Program-made: the position numbers and the translations under genes
Assembly: GCA_003344405.1 (NCBI GenBank)
Contig: NOWV01000358.1
Location: 1 to 37,175 of the forward strand
Origin: Trichoplax sp. H2
Lineage: Eukaryota > Placozoa > Uniplacotomia > Trichoplacea
Reading direction: 5' to 3'
DNA: 37,175 nt
The notes under the pieces: model-generated
Databases searched by the model: none
What the model saw: only the letters and a program-made list of their open reading frames with translations
What the model was told of the DNA's origin: nothing
Part shown: positions 36,313 through 37,175 of the stretch, piece by piece
Position numbering within the stretch: the first letter of the stretch is position 1
How the letters are laid out: every line of letters starts with the position of its first letter

Positions 36313-36498
36313 CAATCCTACGGTGGCCGAGAAGGGCCACCATGTTACAGTAAAAACATGCTCTACAGCGTACAAACTTCCTCCACAGTCTAGTGTACAG
36401 TACAGTACACTGTACTGCCGCACTGTGGAGGAAGTTTGTACGCTGTAGAGCATGTTTTTACTGTAACATGGTGGCCCTTCTCGGCCACCGTACAATCC
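36313..36498. mobile_element. Foldback/MITE-like element: 71-bp perfect inverted repeat with 6-bp target-site duplication
   Basis: The arms 36319-36389 and 36422-36492 are exact reverse complements (71 of 71), around a 32-nt loop (36390-36421). The outer ends read TACGGTGGCCGAGAAGGGCC and its complement. CAATCC occurs directly on both sides (36313-36318 and 36493-36498), exactly abutting the inverted repeat, as expected for a target-site duplication. The 174-bp element has no coding capacity. Its loop is itself made of GTACAGTACAGTACAC-type palindromic words. A 6-bp duplication argues against Tc1/mariner (TA), piggyBac (TTAA) and hAT (8 bp); the superfamily is unknown. The identity of the arms implies recent insertion or gene conversion. 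Confidence 0.85.
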
Positions 36499-37175
36499 CC
36501 AGGCCTTTGTTCTACAGTACTAGTCGCTGCTTTTGTACTGTACTACTGCATACTGTACCAGTACTGTACACCTTGACTGGTCACTGACGATGCTTACAGA
36601 AGTTACAGTACACTTGTACTGTACAGTACAGTGTGCTTACTGGGACGTTCCTGTAGACGATTTCAGTGACATATCTCAATCTTAAAAATTGAATTTTATA
36701 CCTTTTAATTTTAGAATTGAATGACTTGAGTAAATGGGGGGGGGGAGGGAGGAAAGTCCAAATTTTGATGATTATTTAGCAGTCCCTGATAATTTATAAT
36801 AGAATAAGGAGAAAAATGATAGACCTCATCCTTATTTTGCACCGACCACGGCTAGGGACCGTACACCACGCCCTGGCCTGACCAACGTCATACTGTGTAC
36901 CGATGTGTCCTGTCACCTCAGGTGTTGCTGCTTGACCGTACTGTGTAAACACGAGTGTACAGTATAGTCAATTTGTGCGCCTTTCATTAGCGTACGCGAG
37001 AGACTCTCAAAGGGTAGTTAGTGTACTGTACGTACCGTAGACTAGACACTGACCACGTGATGAAGTAGGTCAGACAAAAATGAGAACGTGTACCAAAGGT
37101 CATCGGTGATCCAGAGTAGCGTCAACCTAGTGTGATCGTATCAGCGGTGATGTCGTGTTTCCGCACTCGATCGAC
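36499..37175. other. Right-hand end, no gene seen
   Basis: Contains more GTAC palindromes (36520-36640 and near 37021-37036), a run of 10 G at 36736-36745 in otherwise AT-rich sequence, and a more GC-rich terminal stretch from about 36840. No exon was recognised on either strand. Confidence 0.45.

Noticed and set aside
36736-36745. Run of ten G followed by AGGGAGG as a G-quadruplex or telomere-like signal
   Set aside because: One homopolymer run with no regular G-tract spacing and no telomeric repeat unit; noted only as an oddity.

Overview
This window is nuclear DNA from an animal. It is AT-rich and intron-dense, and every gene found is split by short GT-AG introns, mostly about 75-400 bp. 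All five proteins are conserved across metazoa. The mix of compact introns, many exons in housekeeping genes and AT-rich spacers suits an early-branching animal such as a placozoan or a sponge. The sequence alone does not settle the species.

Five protein genes can be assembled from exons whose splice sites and reading phases join cleanly, giving family-typical lengths. They are: a Na+/Cl- dependent SLC6 transporter (+, 4538-10639, 13 exons, 596 aa); the mitochondrial E3 ligase MUL1 (-, 15920-18051, 3 exons, 335 aa); mitochondrial malate dehydrogenase MDH2 (+, 21053-24273, 13 exons, 342 aa); a NUDT6-type Nudix hydrolase (+, 26288-29504, 8 exons, 316 aa, first exon tentative); and the ribosome-rescue factor pelota (-, 30766-34790, 14 exons, 382 aa). 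MUL1 and MDH2 are head to head across a 3-kb spacer. NUDT6 and pelota converge tail to tail.

The rest is mostly repeat. A 90-bp satellite lies on both sides of the SLC6 locus (1-318 and 11505-11866). Several SLC6 introns contain internal tandem duplications. Three minisatellites built on GTAC-centred palindromes lie in the 5' flanks of MUL1, MDH2 and pelota (18448-19505, 20290-20680, 34846-35860). A near-identical 320-bp tandem duplication precedes NUDT6, and a 222-bp triplication fills pelota intron 2 up to a splice donor. At 36319-36492 there is a perfect 71-bp inverted repeat with a 32-nt loop, flanked by a CAATCC direct repeat. This looks like a young non-autonomous foldback transposon and is the most striking non-genic object here.

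The genes do not form one pathway. MUL1 (outer membrane) and MDH2 (matrix) are both mitochondrial, and pelota acts on stalled cytosolic ribosomes. No tRNA, rRNA, CRISPR array or autonomous transposase was seen.
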